Part shown: one piece after another, positions 16,470-24,412 of the stretch
Layout: the number at the start of each line of letters is the position of its first letter
How positions within the stretch are numbered: position 1 is the first letter of the stretch
Origin: Rhodococcus sp. KRD162
GTDB taxonomy: Bacteria; Actinomycetota; Actinomycetes; Mycobacteriales; Mycobacteriaceae
NCBI RefSeq assembly: GCF_017168335.1
Contig: NZ_JABFAU010000016.1
Location: 35,803-76,983 of the forward strand
Reading direction: 5' to 3'
Length of the DNA stretch: 41,181 nt
Made by a program: the position numbers and the translations under genes
Notes under the pieces: generated by a model
The model's input: only the letters and a program-made list of their open reading frames with translations
What the model was told of the DNA's origin: nothing
Database searches by the model: none

Positions 16470-17632
16470 GGGGTTGCCCCCGTCGATCGGTCCGTCGGCG
16501 CTGACGGGTCTGCGCCCACCCGCGCCGCCGGATCCTGGCCGGACTCGGGCTGTTCGTCGGTGGGGCTAGGTTCGGGACTGTCGCTGGGCTCGTCGGTCGG
16601 CTCCTCGACGGGCACTTCCTGGTCCGGATCGGCGGGAGCGACAACGGCCGGAGGTCGCGTGGTCTCGCTCTCCTCGGGTGATTCGATCGCCGGGCGGGTG
16701 TCGATCTGGGTCGGATCCCGCTCGACTCGCCGGTCTTCGGACGGCTCGGTGGTCGGGGTGGTGCCGGTCTGCTCCGGGGTGTTGGGCGCAACCGGCGCGA
16801 CGGGTGCGATCTCGGCCGCAGGCTCGACGACGGCGGTGGGGAAGTCGATGGGGCCACCCGGCGCGGTTCGAGGCGATGTCGGCGGCGCGATCAGCTGAGC
16901 GTTGTCGAGGGTCGGAACGGTCGTCTCGGCCGACGTTCCCAGCTGCAGCGCGATCAGTACCGCGCCGACCGTCAACACCGCGGCGAACGCTGAGGCAGCC
17001 AGCAGTGGGCGGCGATCCGGTCGGGGTGGAACGTACGTCGCGAATCGCTCGGTGACTGCGTCGACGGGGAACTCTGCAGCCAGAATCGCGGCACCGCGCG
17101 CTGCGGCGACGGCACGGTCCTTCTTCTCCAGGGTGGCGCGGACCGACGCGTTCCAGGCGGCGAGAGCCTCTGCCTCGGCCACCAGAGATACGTGCGCGAG
17201 TCCGTGCGCGTTCATCGCCGAACGCAGCGCGAACACCTGCTCGGCCGTCCAGTCGGCGGGGTAGGTGGCGGCGGCGGCGAGGTCTCGGGGCTCCAGATCG
17301 ATCGACGAGGCCACCTCGGTGAGCAGACACAGCAGGGACATGGACGTCAGCTGCTCGGCGGGCATGACGGTGCCACGGCTGCCGGTGACCCCCACTCCGT
17401 CACCGAGGGAGCCGAGGAAGTCGGTGTACGACTCGGACGGGTCGTCGGGTGTGTCCCCGAGCGAGACGGTGCCGTCGGAGTGCGTGTGGAGAACGGTCGG
17501 ATGCAGCGACGCAAGATGCAGCGACGGTCCGGTCGCGACGGGATGCGACACCGCTGCGACGGCGCGTTCGTCGTCCAGGTAGAGGCCGACGTCCGGTGCG
17601 CCGAGGTGCACACTGCCGGGCTGCTCGGTCAT
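16466..17632 (-). CDS. Hsp70-like protein lacking lobe II, single membrane helix, Pro-rich tail
   Basis: A 388-residue protein. Residues about 10-160 match lobe I of an Hsp70-type nucleotide-binding domain, aligning with its two neighbours: the TYPADWTAEQVFALRSAMNA segment matches their YPTRW and HPTRW segments, and SLVAEAEALAAW matches connect-1. The next part resembles the final helix of the domain (AAARGAAILAAE, about 176-187). About 150 residues carrying phosphate-2 and adenosine motifs are missing, so ATP binding as in Hsp70 is unlikely. One membrane helix (about 209-232, after RPDRR) is followed by about 155 Pro/Thr/Glu-rich residues. It starts 40 bases after the Hsp70-LuxR stop and overlaps the next gene by 4 bases. 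Function unknown; possibly a structural or inhibitory partner of its neighbours. Confidence 0.8.
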   Translation of the reverse strand: MTEQPGSVHLGAPDVGLYLDDERAVAAVSHPVATGPSLHLASLHPTVLHTHSDGTVSLGDTPDDPSESYTDFLGSLGDGVGVTGSRGTVMPAEQLTSMSLLCLLTEVASSIDLEPRDLAAAATYPADWTAEQVFALRSAMNAHGLAHVSLVAEAEALAAWNASVRATLEKKDRAVAAARGAAILAAEFPVDAVTERFATYVPPRPDRRPLLAASAFAAVLTVGAVLIALQLGTSAETTVPTLDNAQLIAPPTSPRTAPGGPIDFPTAVVEPAAEIAPVAPVAPNTPEQTGTTPTTEPSEDRRVERDPTQIDTRPAIESPEESETTRPPAVVAPADPDQEVPVEEPTDEPSDSPEPSPTDEQPESGQDPAARVGADPSAPTDRSTGATP

Positions 17633-17672
17633 GGGGTGAACCTGTTCTGATCGGGAGTGGTGCTCGCCATCG

Positions 17673-20600
17673 TTATGTCGCTTCGGAACGTCGCGGAGTT
17701 ACAGTGCCGACGGCTGCGCTGGTCGAGGCCCCGTAACCCATCGCGCGCAGCATCGAGATCAGCTCCGAACGTGATTCGGCCCCGAGCCTGCGTCGAATCC
17801 GGGCGACATGATGTTCGACGGTTTTCGGCGAAATGTAGAGGCGGCTGCCCACCTCGCGGTAGGTGACTCCGAGGACGAGCAATTCGGCGACCTCGGCCTC
17901 GCGTTCGCTCAGCGAACCGGTCGGTGCGGGCGTGGTCCCCGGGGTGTCGCGCTGGTGTGAGGTGGGCTGGCGCAGCGACCGGGCGATGTGCAGCAACGAG
18001 GTCGCGGTCGCGGTATCGGTGACGGCCAATGCGGCCTCACTGGCCAGCCTGGCACCATCCCAGGGCAATCCGAACGCGGTCAGTGTGCGCGCGGAGTTCT
18101 CCACATCGGTCGCGTCGGGTCGGCCCTGCAACACTCCGAGCCAGGCCCGGCCTGCAGCAGCGAGCGCCGCACTGTACGGGTGGGTCGGTGCGGCCGCGGC
18201 CAGCGACTTGGCGTGCGGCACCAGCGCATCGGGCCGCTGGGCCACGATGGCCGCCTGTACGCGGTACCAATGCAGCGCCGATGCCCACACCGGCGGATCG
18301 CCCAACGCCGAGAGCAGATCGTCGGCCTGCGTCAGGAGATGTTCGACGCGATCCATCTGACCGAGTCGCGTTGCTGCCAACAGTAATTCGCCGACAGGGA
18401 GCAGTGCGAACAGGTCGACGGAGTACTCCGAGATCACGTCCTGCGCCTGGGACCATGCCGTGATCAGCGACCCTGCATCGCCTGATCTGCGGGCCAGGCC
18501 CACCCGAATGGCGTGCAGGAAGAGTTGATTGCGCACGTGCGAGAGCGGAATCGGCAGCGCATCGATCGTCGAGCTCGCCTCGGCGGCATCGCCGCGCAGC
18601 ATCGATGCCCACGCTCCGATCAGGCACAACCTGGTATGAGCCTCGGACCCTGGGCGATGCTCGGGGAGTGCCCGGGCGAGAACGGAATCGGCGCGGGTGA
18701 GATCGCCGCACTGCACCGCATGGACGGCGGCGATGGCCGCCGCAGTATCCGGCAGGCATGATCGTTCGGATACGTTGCCGGTCAGGGTCATTGCACGGAT
18801 CAGTGAGTTCGCGGCGGCGCTCGACGCGGCGGCGCTGCGCGAATCGACCGAGCCGAGTACCCCGGCCACGAGCAAGGTTCCCGACGCGGTGCTCGACGTC
18901 GGCGCGAGAGCGGACACCGCGGCCATCGACCGGTCGGCGGCGGCCCGATCACCGGCTGCGACGGCGGCCAGCGCCGCCCACACTGCATCCGGCCCCAGCC
19001 GATCCTCTCCCAGCCAGGTGAACAGTTGCGCACTGCGCGAGAGCATTCCGCGCTGCGCCGCGATCGATGCCGAAACCCGCACCGCCGTACGAAGATCGGC
19101 CGCATCGCAGATCGCTGCGGTGTCGAGCACTCCGTCGGCCAAGCGGCCCGCCTCGTCCAGTTCCCCGGCCGCCGCCGCGACCTCGGACCTGCGGGCTGCA
19201 AGTACCGCCGGGTCGAAGCCCGCGCTCACCGCAGCGCCGTACAGGCCACCGGCAGCGTCGATCGAGGCCGAATCTGCCTGCTGTACGAGGAAATCGGCCA
19301 ATCCCGCATGGACGACGCCGCGCTCGGCCAACGCCTGCGCGGCGGTGGCGTCGAGCAGGCGGGATCGGGCGGCGACGTCGGTGACGGTCTCGAGCACGGT
19401 GCGGCACCGGCCATCACCTACCAGCTCGATCAGCGGGGCCTCGACCGAGGGAATCAGCGCCCCGGCGGCGTCGAGCAGGCCGGAGCCCAGCGCGAGGTCG
19501 ACGACCGACTCGGCCTCGGCCCCGCGCCCGAGGATCTGCGCAGCCGTTGCAGGATCGGGCACCAGGCCGAACCGAGCCGCGAGCAACAGCGCGCGAGTGT
19601 CGTCGCTGGTGTCGAGCAACATTCGACGGTGTTGCTCGGCAACGGATTCGGTGACCACGCGCAGGGGAGCCGGATCCGGGCGATCCCCGCCGAGTGCGGT
19701 GAGAGCCGCATCGACGGCCGCCAGAACTCCGCCCGTCGATTTCGCGATGGCCCCGGCCAGTGCCGTCGACAGTGGCCGAGCGGTTGCTGCCGAACGCGCA
19801 GCGATGGACTTCTTGTCCAGTGGCACCAGGGTGAGCCGAGCGGGGCCTGCGGACGCGACACCGCCGAGTCCCTGACCGAGACCCTGGCCGACCCCGCCGA
19901 GAGTGGGGCCCTGATAGGTGGGCGGCTGGTACGAGGGAATCTGCACGTTCGGAACCTGCGGAGCTTGCACGGCGGGCGGTTGGTAGTTGGGCACCGTCGG
20001 GGCCGAGACCGGCGGAACGGTCGGCACGGTTGCCGCGCCGTTGTCGGCCGGAGCCTGCGTGGGTGCTCCCCCCGCAGGCGCACCGGCGACCGGGGCTCCG
20101 GTGGCGGGGTCGATCTGTGTCACGGAGCCGTCGGCGTTGACCACCGTGGTGGGGGCACCCTCGGATCCGGCTGCGGCAGGGCCGTTCTCGCCGGTCGTAG
20201 CCGCGGTCTGGGTATCGGCAACAGCGGAGGTGGTGCCCGGCGTCGTGGTTGCCGAGATCGAGTTCTCCGCATTGGATTCGGTCGGCGCGGTGTTGTCGGA
20301 GGTCAACGCCGTGCCCACCGACAGACCGCCCCCCGCGAGAAGCGCAAGCACGACGACGGATCCGGCAACCAGGCCGGCTTTCTTGCGACCGGACATGCCC
20401 TCCTCGGAGGCGGCGGCGGTGGGCGTCGGCGCTGGTCTGGGAGTCGGACGCGGCGTCGGGGCTGCCGTGGCAGCGGCCACGGATGCGGTGGGAACCGCAG
20501 CCAGCGCTGCGGCGTCGTCGGCAGCGGTGGCGTCGGCGATATCACTGGCGAGCATCGCGGCACCGACGGCGACCGTCAGTTCGGGCCGGGGCCCGGCGAC

Positions 20601-21560
20601 CACCGGAGCGCGCAGTTCGGAGGAGATGAGCTCGGCGACGAGGGGAATGGCTGCGCTGCCGCCGACGAGAACCACCTGGTCGATGTCGGTGACCTCGAGC
20701 CCGACAGCGGTCACCGCGTCGCGGACGACCCCGACGGACGCCAGCAGCGACGCACGCACCAGTTCTTCGATCTCCGAGCGCACCAGGCGAACCTCGGTGT
20801 GGAGCCCGGGCAGATCGACCGTCAGCGCCGTGGACGTGTCGTAGGAAAGTTGTTCCTTGGCCTCGCTGCAGCGCGCTCGCAGTTCCACCAACGCGCCGAC
20901 CGTGTCGGGGTCGAAGGGGTCGAACTCGAAGGACTGGCTCCCCGACACCGTGTCGAGGACGTACTGCATGATCGCGTGATCGAACTGCGCGCCACCGAAC
21001 TCCTGCGAGTGGACGCCCGCGCCGACGACGCCCGCGTCGGAGCCGGTCCGCATCAGGGTCACGTCGAGTGCGCTCGCACCGAGGTCGTAGATCACGGCCA
21101 GGCCATCCGACTGTGGTCCACGAGTGACCTCGAGCCACCGCATCGTGGCGACGGACTCGGGCACCAGGGTGACATCGGAGAGCCCCGCGCGGTCCAAGGC
21201 CTCGCCGAGAACCTCGGCTGCATACGCCGTCCAGCGAGTGGGGTGAGCGACCACGACGGTCGGGGGTGCATCCGATCCGGCGGCGACCTCGGCGACGAGG
21301 GCGCGGGTGGCGGTGGCGTACAGGTCCTCGGCGAGGTGACTGCGGCCGTCGTCGTCTATCAGTTCCACGGGATCGCCTACTCGGTCGGCGAACCCGCCGA
21401 TCAGGTTTCGCGTCGACCGATCGCTCAGCTCGACCAGGCTCGGTGCCGCGCCGGGGCGAAGGTCGAGCGCCGAACGCTTGACCACAGAGGAGACGGGCTC
21501 CGTATCGAGAGCAGCCGCAGCCGTCACCGAACCGATACGTATGCCGAGTCCTGTGTTCAT
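17673..21560 (-). CDS. Hsp70-TM-LuxR fusion regulator at the iniR position
   Basis: A 1295-residue multidomain protein. Residues 1-345: Hsp70-like nucleotide-binding domain with phosphate-1 GIRIGSVT (catalytic Asp replaced), connect-1 VPESVATM (Glu kept), phosphate-2 IYDLGASALDVTL and adenosine VVLVGGSAAIPLV. About 360-390: Pro/Thr linker. About 395-417: a hydrophobic helix after GRKK. About 420-570: Pro/Gly/Gln-rich linker. About 575-1210: Ala-rich helical repeats as in MalT/LAL-type regulators. About 1217-1275: LuxR helix-turn-helix (SEREAEVAELL, TVEHHVARIRRRLG). The position, divergent from iniB, matches mycobacterial iniR (Rv0339c), which lacks the Hsp70 part as far as I recall. The ATG at 21560 is preferred to a GTG at 21614. 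A single membrane helix would put the two cytoplasm-requiring domains on opposite sides. Confidence 0.88.
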   Translation of the reverse strand: MNTGLGIRIGSVTAAAALDTEPVSSVVKRSALDLRPGAAPSLVELSDRSTRNLIGGFADRVGDPVELIDDDGRSHLAEDLYATATRALVAEVAAGSDAPPTVVVAHPTRWTAYAAEVLGEALDRAGLSDVTLVPESVATMRWLEVTRGPQSDGLAVIYDLGASALDVTLMRTGSDAGVVGAGVHSQEFGGAQFDHAIMQYVLDTVSGSQSFEFDPFDPDTVGALVELRARCSEAKEQLSYDTSTALTVDLPGLHTEVRLVRSEIEELVRASLLASVGVVRDAVTAVGLEVTDIDQVVLVGGSAAIPLVAELISSELRAPVVAGPRPELTVAVGAAMLASDIADATAADDAAALAAVPTASVAAATAAPTPRPTPRPAPTPTAAASEEGMSGRKKAGLVAGSVVVLALLAGGGLSVGTALTSDNTAPTESNAENSISATTTPGTTSAVADTQTAATTGENGPAAAGSEGAPTTVVNADGSVTQIDPATGAPVAGAPAGGAPTQAPADNGAATVPTVPPVSAPTVPNYQPPAVQAPQVPNVQIPSYQPPTYQGPTLGGVGQGLGQGLGGVASAGPARLTLVPLDKKSIAARSAATARPLSTALAGAIAKSTGGVLAAVDAALTALGGDRPDPAPLRVVTESVAEQHRRMLLDTSDDTRALLLAARFGLVPDPATAAQILGRGAEAESVVDLALGSGLLDAAGALIPSVEAPLIELVGDGRCRTVLETVTDVAARSRLLDATAAQALAERGVVHAGLADFLVQQADSASIDAAGGLYGAAVSAGFDPAVLAARRSEVAAAAGELDEAGRLADGVLDTAAICDAADLRTAVRVSASIAAQRGMLSRSAQLFTWLGEDRLGPDAVWAALAAVAAGDRAAADRSMAAVSALAPTSSTASGTLLVAGVLGSVDSRSAAASSAAANSLIRAMTLTGNVSERSCLPDTAAAIAAVHAVQCGDLTRADSVLARALPEHRPGSEAHTRLCLIGAWASMLRGDAAEASSTIDALPIPLSHVRNQLFLHAIRVGLARRSGDAGSLITAWSQAQDVISEYSVDLFALLPVGELLLAATRLGQMDRVEHLLTQADDLLSALGDPPVWASALHWYRVQAAIVAQRPDALVPHAKSLAAAAPTHPYSAALAAAGRAWLGVLQGRPDATDVENSARTLTAFGLPWDGARLASEAALAVTDTATATSLLHIARSLRQPTSHQRDTPGTTPAPTGSLSEREAEVAELLVLGVTYREVGSRLYISPKTVEHHVARIRRRLGAESRSELISMLRAMGYGASTSAAVGTVTPRRSEAT

Positions 21561-21817
21561 CGTGTCGCCGCCTTCATCTCGCCCAGCTTTCGGTAGTACC
21601 GCCGTCACTCGCACTGTCGCGCCGCGCTACCTGTTCGTTACGTCTCACAGCAGGGTAGAGCCTGTAACGAGTGAAATCCCCTAAAGCGCCCCGATCCCCT
21701 AATGATTTCCCCCTGGCGGCCCCAGGGGGAGTACGGGGATCGCCCCCGTTGGCCGGGGGACCTGCGGTGCATAGCTTTGTGATCAACCACGAAGCACCCC
21801 TCGTCAAGGAGACCTCA
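21561..21817. promoter_or_regulatory. Divergent iniR-type/iniB control region
   Basis: Contains TCGTTAC (21635-21641) and GTAACGA (21664-21670); direct repeats of ATCCCCTAA at 21676 and 21694 (18 bp apart); and a nested palindrome with outer arms CGATCCCC/GGGGATCG (21692-21699, 21735-21742) and inner arms CCCCCTGG/CCAGGGGG (21709-21716, 21722-21729). A candidate iniB promoter is TTGGCC (21749-21754), 17-bp spacer, TAGCTT (21772-21777). The repeats are likely operator sites for the Hsp70-LuxR protein (inference). Confidence 0.55.
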
Positions 21818-24304
21818 ATGGCTACCAACGCCGTACTCGATTTCATCCTCAGTCTGCTGCGCGACGACCAGGCAGCCGCTGCGTACTGCGCCAATCCCGA
21901 GATGGCTCTCGCTGCCGCAGGACTCGGCGACGTGACCCACGCGGACATCGTCGCGGTGGCTCCGCTGGTCGCCGAATCGGGACTCTTCGCCGGCGCTGGC
22001 AGCCAGCTGTCGGCCATCCTGGGTGCAGGCGGGTCCGCCGGCCTCGGGGGCGCACTTGCCGGAGGCGCGAGTCTCGGCGGCGGACTGTCGGCCGGTCTCG
22101 GACTGGCAGCAGGTGCGGTCGCCGGTGGCGGACTCGCCGCGGGCGGCAGCCTGACCGGCGGTATCGACGTCACCGGCGAGCTCGCGGCGTCGCTGCAGGC
22201 AGCTCTGGCCGCCGCGCTGGCGGTCGGCGGACAGGTCGGTGCCGAGCTCGGTGCCGCGTTCGGCGGTGCCCTCGACGCATTGATCGGTGCAGGTACAGGC
22301 CTCGGCGGCGGTGTCGATCTGGATCTCGGCGGATTGCTCGGCGGAACCGTCGGCCTCGGCGCTGCGTTGACCGGACTCCTCGGCGCAGGTGCCGACATCG
22401 GGGGACAGATCGGCGGCGATCTCTCCGCGCAGCTGCAGGCAGCTCTCGACGCTGCCATCGGTGCAACCGGCGCCGTCGACCTCGGCGCACTTGCCGATCT
22501 TCAGGGTGGACTTGGCGGCGCGCTCGGCGCGATCTTCGGAGTCGGTGGAACCATCGGAGCAGAGCTCGGCACCGCGCTCGGCGGGGTCTTCGGAGCCGTG
22601 CTCGACGCCGGGGCCGGACTCGACCTCGGTGCCGGACTCGACCTCGCAGGTGGACTCGGCGCGGCCCTGACCGCAGGTCTCGGCGGCGCACTGGGCGGAC
22701 TCGGTGCCATCGGTGCCGATCTCACCACCAACGTCGGAACCGCACTCGACGGGGCGCTCGGAGCAGGCGGGGCGCTGGTCGGTGACCTCGCAGGAGGCCT
22801 CGGCGCAGGTCTCGGCGGGCTCTTCGCCGTCGACGGTGCCGTTGCAGGATCTCTCGGAACCGCACTCGGAGCGGTCCTCGACGCCGGCGTGCTCGCCGAT
22901 CTCGACGTCGACGCTCTGCTCTCGGCAGGCGGCAACGTCGGTGCGATCGTCAGCGGTGCCCTTGGAACCGCACTCGATCTCGACACCGCTGCGGTCGGCG
23001 GCCTGACCGCCGCCATCGACAGCGCGATTGCAGGGACCATCGGCGCAGGTGCCGGGCTGGCAGGCGGCGCTGCAGGTGGCGTTGCGGGCGGGCTCGAAGG
23101 AGTTCTCGGAACGGCGTTCGGCGTCGGCGGAACCGCAGGTGCGCAACTCGGCACAGCCCTCGAAACAGTGCTCGACACCAGCGCAGCCCTCGACCTCGGT
23201 GCCGTCCTCGGTGCCGGAGCCGACCTGAGTGCCGGACTGGCCGGAGCGGTCGATGCCGCTGCCACGGCAGGTGCAGACCTCACCGGAACCGTCGACGCCG
23301 CACTCGGCGCAGCAGGCGGGGTAGGCGCGGGCCTGACCGGTGGCCTGGGGGCCGTCGGGAATGTGGGTGCTGATCTGACCGGTGGCCTGGCGGCCGTCGG
23401 GAATGTGGGTGCTGATCTGACCGGTGGCCTGGCGGCCGCCGGGAACGCTGGTGCGGGCTTGGCCGGTGGATTGTTCGGCTCGGGAGGGGCAGGCGCAGGT
23501 GTGACCGGTGGGTTGTCCGGCTTGGGTGAGGCAGGCGCGGGCCTGACCGGTGGGTTGTCCGGCTTGGGCGACGCGGGCGCGGGCCTGACCGGTGGCCTCG
23601 CCGGTCTCGGCAGCCTCGGCGGAGGTGTCGCAGGCGGACTTGCCGGCGGAGTGGCAGGTGGCGTCGATGCAGCAGCACAGGCCGGGGCCGGGCTCGAAGG
23701 CACCGTCACCGGAGCTGTCGATACCGGCGTCGACGCAGCAGCGTCCGCAGGGGCAGGCCTGGCCGGAGCCGCGAATGCAGCAGGATCGGTCGCAGGCGGC
23801 CTCGACGGTGCGCTGGGCGGAGCGGTCGACGCGGGAACCTCGGCGGGCGGTGATATCGCCTCGAACGTCGGTGGTGGACTGGACCTCGGCGGCTCGCTCG
23901 GCGGCGGCATCGGTTCCATGGTGAGCGGGGGTTTGGATGCTGGTGCGGACGCTGCGGCTTCCGCGGTCGGCGGGTTTGACTCGGCTGCGCAGGTCGGCGG
24001 TCAGGCCGCGGGTAACTTCACCGGCGCTGTGCAGTCCGGTGCCGAGGGTGCAGCGCAGGCAGGCAGCTCGCTCTCCTCGGCGGCCTCGGGATCCTTCGAG
24101 CACTCGAGCTCGTTCGATTCGAGCGCAAGCGCAGGCGGCACGGGCTGGTCGAGCGTCGACTCCGACGTTTTCGGTCAGGGCGAGAGCCACACCGACCTGT
24201 TCAGCGACAGCAGTGGCAGCTTGCACGGAACGGTCGATTCGGCAGCCGATTCCCTCGGCCACGCGGCGACCGTCGATCACGACATCGACCTGCTGCACCC
24301 ATGA
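21818..24304 (+). CDS. iniB: IniB-like Gly/Ala-rich protein
   Basis: An 828-residue protein. The first about 70 residues form the conserved IniB N-terminal domain (NAVLDFILSLLRDDQAAAAYCANPEMALAAAGLGDVT). The rest is overwhelmingly Gly/Ala/Leu/Val in GAxLGGALG-type repeats, ending in a Ser/Asp-rich tail of about 75 residues. It is much longer than the mycobacterial protein (479 residues, from memory). AAGGAG sits six bases before the ATG at 21818, fixing the start; a longer frame from 21671 would run through the promoter. The mycobacterial gene is induced by cell-wall inhibitors such as isoniazid and ethambutol. IniB's biochemical role is unknown; a surface or membrane-associated scaffold is possible. 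There is no signal peptide. Confidence 0.88.
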   Translation: MATNAVLDFILSLLRDDQAAAAYCANPEMALAAAGLGDVTHADIVAVAPLVAESGLFAGAGSQLSAILGAGGSAGLGGALAGGASLGGGLSAGLGLAAGAVAGGGLAAGGSLTGGIDVTGELAASLQAALAAALAVGGQVGAELGAAFGGALDALIGAGTGLGGGVDLDLGGLLGGTVGLGAALTGLLGAGADIGGQIGGDLSAQLQAALDAAIGATGAVDLGALADLQGGLGGALGAIFGVGGTIGAELGTALGGVFGAVLDAGAGLDLGAGLDLAGGLGAALTAGLGGALGGLGAIGADLTTNVGTALDGALGAGGALVGDLAGGLGAGLGGLFAVDGAVAGSLGTALGAVLDAGVLADLDVDALLSAGGNVGAIVSGALGTALDLDTAAVGGLTAAIDSAIAGTIGAGAGLAGGAAGGVAGGLEGVLGTAFGVGGTAGAQLGTALETVLDTSAALDLGAVLGAGADLSAGLAGAVDAAATAGADLTGTVDAALGAAGGVGAGLTGGLGAVGNVGADLTGGLAAVGNVGADLTGGLAAAGNAGAGLAGGLFGSGGAGAGVTGGLSGLGEAGAGLTGGLSGLGDAGAGLTGGLAGLGSLGGGVAGGLAGGVAGGVDAAAQAGAGLEGTVTGAVDTGVDAAASAGAGLAGAANAAGSVAGGLDGALGGAVDAGTSAGGDIASNVGGGLDLGGSLGGGIGSMVSGGLDAGADAAASAVGGFDSAAQVGGQAAGNFTGAVQSGAEGAAQAGSSLSSAASGSFEHSSSFDSSASAGGTGWSSVDSDVFGQGESHTDLFSDSSGSLHGTVDSAADSLGHAATVDHDIDLLHP
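23350..23605. repeat. 42-bp tandem repeats in iniB
   Basis: About six in-frame units encode 14-residue repeats of the type GNVGADLTGGLAAV, later GEAGAGLTGGLSGL. The first two DNA copies are near identical (GGGAATGTGGGTGCTGATCT at about 23358 and 23400), which indicates recent expansion. Confidence 0.85.
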
Positions 24305-24336
24305 TCGCGTCGCCTGTGATCGGGTGAGAACGATGC

Positions 24337-24375
24337 GACTCGGCCCCGAGTGTTCCCCACACTCGGGGCCGAGTC
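24337..24375. terminator. Perfect 17-bp hairpin between iniB and iniA
   Basis: The arms at 24337-24353 (starting GACTCGGCCCCGAG) and 24359-24375 are fully complementary around a TCCCC loop. No T-run follows directly (CTAGAGTTCTTTCT comes 6 bases later). It could be a partial terminator or an mRNA-stability element that lowers iniA-iniC expression relative to iniB. Confidence 0.6.
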
Positions 24376-24412
24376 GTAGCTAGAGTTCTTTCTATTGCGA
24401 ACGTCGACGAGA

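Noticed and set aside
16466..17632. Half-Hsp70 gene as a pseudogene
   Set aside because: The frame is intact, it has a membrane helix and tail like its neighbours, and its ends are coupled to adjacent genes, so it looks functional although lobe II is gone.
14814..21560. The three Hsp70-like genes as ordinary DnaK paralogues (chaperones)
   Set aside because: No substrate-binding domain, altered phosphate-1 loop, and a membrane helix in each; a genuine dnaK is present at 31.5 kb.
19026..21596. 856-residue plus-strand open frame opposite the Hsp70-LuxR gene
   Set aside because: Composition is that of a shadow frame (Arg/Gly/His-rich, no motifs), no ribosome site, and the minus strand carries recognisable domains throughout.
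23350..23605. CRISPR-like regular repeats
   Set aside because: The repeats are contiguous 42-bp coding units with no unique spacers and no cas genes nearby.
21815..24298. 827-residue minus-strand open frame opposite iniB
   Set aside because: It mirrors the repetitive high-GC iniB sequence; Cys/Arg/Thr-rich, no domain, no start signals.
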